Assembly: GCA_023379935.1 (NCBI GenBank)
Contig: JAMCPD010000003.1
Coordinates: forward strand, 1-64,000
Origin: Actinomycetota bacterium
Lineage (GTDB): Bacteria; Actinomycetota; Acidimicrobiia; Acidimicrobiales; JAMCPD01
Length of the DNA stretch: 64,000 bases
Direction: 5' to 3'
The notes beneath the pieces are model-generated. The model worked only from the letters and a program-made list of their open reading frames with translations. It was not told the origin of the DNA and did not search any database. This document shows, piece after piece, positions 59,977-64,000 of this stretch; positions within the stretch are counted from its first letter, which is position 1; every line of letters begins with the position of its first letter. The translations under genes and the position numbers were made by a program.

Positions 59977-61602
59977 GTGGTAAAAGGGCATGGCGGCATC
60001 TTGGTCGTAAAAGCACTTAAGCCTTTTGGAATAAATGAGATATTCACACTTTCGGGTGGTCATATCTTTCCAATTTACGATGCTTGCGTAAAAGAGGGTA
60101 TAAAGATAGTGGACTTTCGTCACGAATCATCGGCAACATTCGCTGCTGAAGGTATGGCTAAGCTGACACGCAAGCCGGCTGTAGCAGTACTGACAGCCGG
60201 CCCGGGAGTAACAAACGGAATAAGCGCTATAACCACAGCCTGGTTTAACGGTTCCCCGCTTGTTGTTCTAGGAGGTAGAGCACCTCAAAATCGTTGGGGG
60301 AGCGGTTCTTTGCAAGAACTTAACCATATACCGATAGTCGACTCAATCACAAAGTTGTCTCTCACATCAACAACAACCGCTTCAATCCCGGATACCATAA
60401 CCAATGCTATATCGGTTGCACTAACTCCCCATCGCGGTCCTGTTTTTGTGGATATACCGCTTGATGTTCTTTTCGACGAAGCCGAGGCTGAGATACCGTT
60501 GCAGTCGTCATCTGTGATTGCACCTCAACCAGATGAAGCTGATCTGAAAAAGGTGGCTGTTTTGTTGGCAAAAGCTTCAAAACCAGCCATTATCGCCGGT
60601 TCGGATATATGGTGGGGGAAAGCATGGGAAGCCTTGCAAAATCTGGTGGAACTCCTGCGTATCCCTACCTTTACAAACGGTCAAGCCAGAGGTTGCCTAA
60701 CTTCAGACCATGAACTTTATTTTTCACGTACAAGATACAAACTAAAGGAGTCCGACATAGTGGTGGTAGTCGGTACACCACTTGATTTCAGACTTTCTTT
60801 CGGGCAGTTTGGAGATGGAGAGGTGATACACATTATGGACAGCCCACCGGCAAACCATCCTCTTGGTGTAAGGCTGAACACCAGCTTAATTGGAGATTTG
60901 AAACACATCCTAACTGAGTTGAGCAACCATCTGCCTGAACAGGTAAAAGATCACGAAACATGGATTGATGAGTTGCGAAGCGAAGAAGATGCTATCAGGC
61001 AAGACGAACATGCCCAAATGACTGCCGCTTTCTCAGCAAAACCCATTCACCCAATTGCTCTGTATGGAGAGTTGAATAAATACCTGGATAAGGATGCAGT
61101 TGTAATAGGCGACGGCGGAGACTTTGTTTCTTGGGCGGGAAAGTTGATTAACTCATATCAACCCGGCTGTTGGATGGATCCCGGCCCTTATGGATGTTTA
61201 GGTACCGGATTGGGCTATGCAACGGCAGCGAGGATAGCACACCCCGATCGCCAAGTAGTACTTTTGGCTGGAGACGGCGCCTTCGGTTTTTCCGCCATAG
61301 AGTTAGATACCCTGGTACGCCACAAGATTGCTGTTGTCATTATAGTGGGTAACAACGGGATATGGGGACTGGAAAAACACCCTATGAAAATGCTCTATGG
61401 ATATGACGTAGCCGCTGACCTACAACCTGAATGCCATTACGACAAGCTTGGGATAGCGTTGGGAGGAGGCGGCGAAACCATATCATCATTAAAAGAGTTC
61501 GGCCCTGCAATAAAACGTGCCTTTAGCGCCAAAGTGCCTTACGTGTTGAATATCTTGCTTGACCCCCAAGTTGCATACCCACGTACGTCCAGTCTGGCTT
61601 GA
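59977..61602 (+). CDS. ThDP-dependent enzyme, acetolactate synthase/2-hydroxyacyl-CoA lyase-like
   Basis: GTG start with GAGGAG SD; FTLSGGHIFPIYDACVKEGIKIVDFRHESSATFAAEGMAKLT; GDGAFGFSAIELDTLVRHKIAVVIIVGNN. Confidence 0.88.
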   Translation: MVKGHGGILVVKALKPFGINEIFTLSGGHIFPIYDACVKEGIKIVDFRHESSATFAAEGMAKLTRKPAVAVLTAGPGVTNGISAITTAWFNGSPLVVLGGRAPQNRWGSGSLQELNHIPIVDSITKLSLTSTTTASIPDTITNAISVALTPHRGPVFVDIPLDVLFDEAEAEIPLQSSSVIAPQPDEADLKKVAVLLAKASKPAIIAGSDIWWGKAWEALQNLVELLRIPTFTNGQARGCLTSDHELYFSRTRYKLKESDIVVVVGTPLDFRLSFGQFGDGEVIHIMDSPPANHPLGVRLNTSLIGDLKHILTELSNHLPEQVKDHETWIDELRSEEDAIRQDEHAQMTAAFSAKPIHPIALYGELNKYLDKDAVVIGDGGDFVSWAGKLINSYQPGCWMDPGPYGCLGTGLGYATAARIAHPDRQVVLLAGDGAFGFSAIELDTLVRHKIAVVIIVGNNGIWGLEKHPMKMLYGYDVAADLQPECHYDKLGIALGGGGETISSLKEFGPAIKRAFSAKVPYVLNILLDPQVAYPRTSSLA

Positions 61603-61991
61603 ACTCCGCTCGTTGTGAGCAAAAGTATGCCCACACGACTTGGCGACACAGTTTGAGGCTGACCATATACGAGATCCGTTCCTTGATCAATATGATCTAA
61701 GTGTTATCTTTCGAATCTGTAACGGTCGTCGGGTAATACATTAATCGTACAATGTGAGAAGATATTTTCTAAAACAGCTGCTGGCCCCGTCTCCAACCTC
61801 ATATCTCTCAGGCCGGCTGCTCGTGTCAGCCGGTAGTATGATACAACTGGCCAACTGGTATTACCACCTTGTCAACGCCGACTTTTTAAACTTCATCCCA
61901 GCCGGTGATACTTGAACATCTGTTCTTATGCCGAATGGTAAAAAATATGTAACTCAAGAAGACGCGGATAACGTAGTATAATAACTTAGTA

Positions 61992-62398
<407 letters not shown>

Positions 62399-62443
62399 TT
62401 GTACTTCAAACGTGAATCCAAGCCACATGAGCATACCGACCGA

Positions 62444-63265
62444 CTACACATCCTTGTGTGTCACTACAAAAAGGCCGGCGGAAAGAAAAACCACCGCATA
62501 GCCAAAAAGAACAAGAGCACCGTCCCATTGGGGCAAGAAGGAGAAAATTGTCGAGTGCGTTGAATTGCCGAAAAGGTTTCCCGCTCCTATGAAACTCATA
62601 AACGCATGGTAAGGTAACCATTTCCCCGCCGGAGCGGTTCGCGGTATCGCGGATATAATATTCTCTATTATGAACCACCAAGCGAGCACTAAAACCGTTG
62701 CCCCAAGCTGATTTGTTATCAAAGATCCAAGTCCAACCCCTATTACTCCAAGCAGCCCCGCCGCTAAAATCAGGATAAGAACCTCCAACCCAACTCTCGA
62801 ACTAAATATCGCCTTTATCCAAGTGTTCCATGTACTGTAGGATTTCTTGCCCATTGAAAACCAGATCATCAAACTTCCCAAAACACCAATCAGCATAACA
62901 ACTGCTCCTAGAAGAAAGGAGGTAACTGCCTTTGTTATGAGCAACTGCCAACGTTTCGGAACAAGCAATAAGCTCATCGACACCGTATTGTGTCTGTATT
63001 CACCCGCCATCACTGTTATCCCGAACAGCACTAAGAATACCATCCAGAATGTGTCGCTGATCAAAAAGGTCTGAACAAGTTTTGGCGTAACCGCGACAAC
63101 AGAACCGTTGACAGAAGTACCCAATGCAATCATAAAGGCAATTCCCAATGCAAGTAGAAAAGCTACTAACCACATCATAACCAAAAATGCTCCAAGCAAC
63201 ACAAAAAATGACCGGGTGCTTTTGAACTTCACAAACTCAGATCTCATTAATCTTTGAAACTTCAT
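62444..63265 (-). CDS. ABC transporter permease (ABC-2 family)
   Basis: Six TM segments; LMRSEFVKFKSTRSFFVLLGAFLVMM; overlaps start of ATPase gene. Confidence 0.85.
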   Translation of the reverse strand: MKFQRLMRSEFVKFKSTRSFFVLLGAFLVMMWLVAFLLALGIAFMIALGTSVNGSVVAVTPKLVQTFLISDTFWMVFLVLFGITVMAGEYRHNTVSMSLLLVPKRWQLLITKAVTSFLLGAVVMLIGVLGSLMIWFSMGKKSYSTWNTWIKAIFSSRVGLEVLILILAAGLLGVIGVGLGSLITNQLGATVLVLAWWFIIENIISAIPRTAPAGKWLPYHAFMSFIGAGNLFGNSTHSTIFSFLPQWDGALVLFGYAVVFLSAGLFVVTHKDV

Positions 63266-64000
63266 TGTGAAAACCTCTTGGTTGGCAGTGACGATGTCAA
63301 GTCTAAAAACACGTCTTCAAGACTTGAGCGCTGTTCAACAAGCTCACTCAGAACAATCCCGTTATCAGCTGCCAACTGCCCAACCTTCAAAGCATTGATC
63401 CCCTCGTCCTTTCCTGTAACAAGTACAGTTTGTTGTGCCAAAACCTCTATATTGACACCAAAAGGCTCCAACACCTTTACCAGCTTGTCTATCTGGGGAG
63501 AAGTAACCCTGAGCGATGTAGTAGTTCTGGACAACAACTCCCCTACAGGCGCTTGGGCGACAAGACGACCCTGAGAAATAACGACTACATCATCTACCAA
63601 CTGAGCTATTTCAGCCAAGACATGACTTGAAATAAAGACGGTATTACCACCTGACACATAGGAGCGTAAAAACTGGCGCAACCAGTGAATACCTTGCGGA
63701 TCAAGCCCATTGGCCGGTTCATCGAGTATCAAGATCGGAGGGTTTCCCATCAAAGCGGCGGCTAAACTTAATCGTTGGCGCATACCAAAGGAAAAGGTTT
63801 TAACCCGAGACTTGGCCACGTCGTAGAGCCCAACCAAATTGAGTACTTCATCTATCCGTGTATACGAAAAGCCCATACAAGCGGCCGAAATCTTGAGAGA
63901 ATCTCTAGCCTTTCGTGCAGGATGAAACGGGGGGTTTTCAATAACAGCACCCACTACAGCCAAGGGGGTGTCCAGTTGTTTATATTCCTGTCCATAAACC
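63262..64000 (-). CDS. ABC transporter ATP-binding protein (5' end beyond window)
   Basis: FSFGMRQRLSLAAALMGNPPILILDEPANGLDPQGIHWLR; frame remains open to window end. Confidence 0.92.
   Translation of the reverse strand, partial: VYGQEYKQLDTPLAVVGAVIENPPFHPARKARDSLKISAACMGFSYTRIDEVLNLVGLYDVAKSRVKTFSFGMRQRLSLAAALMGNPPILILDEPANGLDPQGIHWLRQFLRSYVSGGNTVFISSHVLAEIAQLVDDVVVISQGRLVAQAPVGELLSRTTTSLRVTSPQIDKLVKVLEPFGVNIEVLAQQTVLVTGKDEGINALKVGQLAADNGIVLSELVEQRSSLEDVFLDLTSSLPTKRFSQ

Noticed and set aside
61813-61833. Intrinsic terminator for the ThDP enzyme gene
   Set aside because: Perfect hairpin but about 210 bp downstream and lacking a T-tract on either strand

Overview
64-kb chromosomal window from what looks like a moderate-GC actinobacterium. 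The Acidimicrobiia-like assignment is inference from protein style only. Main contents, left to right: (i) type IV pilus locus (pilC, a long pilT, pilB, prepilin peptidase pilD, a second pilT) followed by a 946-aa secreted CAP/IPT/tandem-repeat protein; (ii) DedA protein, tRNA-Pro(GGG), Rpf-like transglycosylase, biotin carboxylase-BCCP, M20 hydrolase; (iii) a type IV pilin; (iv) an extended branched-chain amino acid/serine cluster (cimA, ilvE, leuB, greA, leuC, leuD, leuA, ilvC, serC, serA, ilvN, ilvB); (v) a tandem pair of GT-C-like membrane proteins carrying a 409-bp identical tract, beside a second pilin; (vi) two GGDEF proteins; (vii) a giant subtilisin-like lipoprotein; (viii) uvrB, coaE, two glycosyltransferases, thiL/pckG, ABC transporters, phosphoesterase, nitronate monooxygenase-like and ThDP enzymes; (ix) RNase P RNA. 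The most interesting signals are a probable near-leaderless BCAA leader peptide plus terminator ahead of ilvBN, the mosaic GT-C pair next to a pilin, a PilT-family ATPase with a PilB-type N-terminal domain, many dispersed 14-21 bp tandem repeats, and a head-to-head overlap of the thiL and pckG start regions. No CRISPR array, transposase or prophage was recognised. I cannot claim a demonstrated new system.
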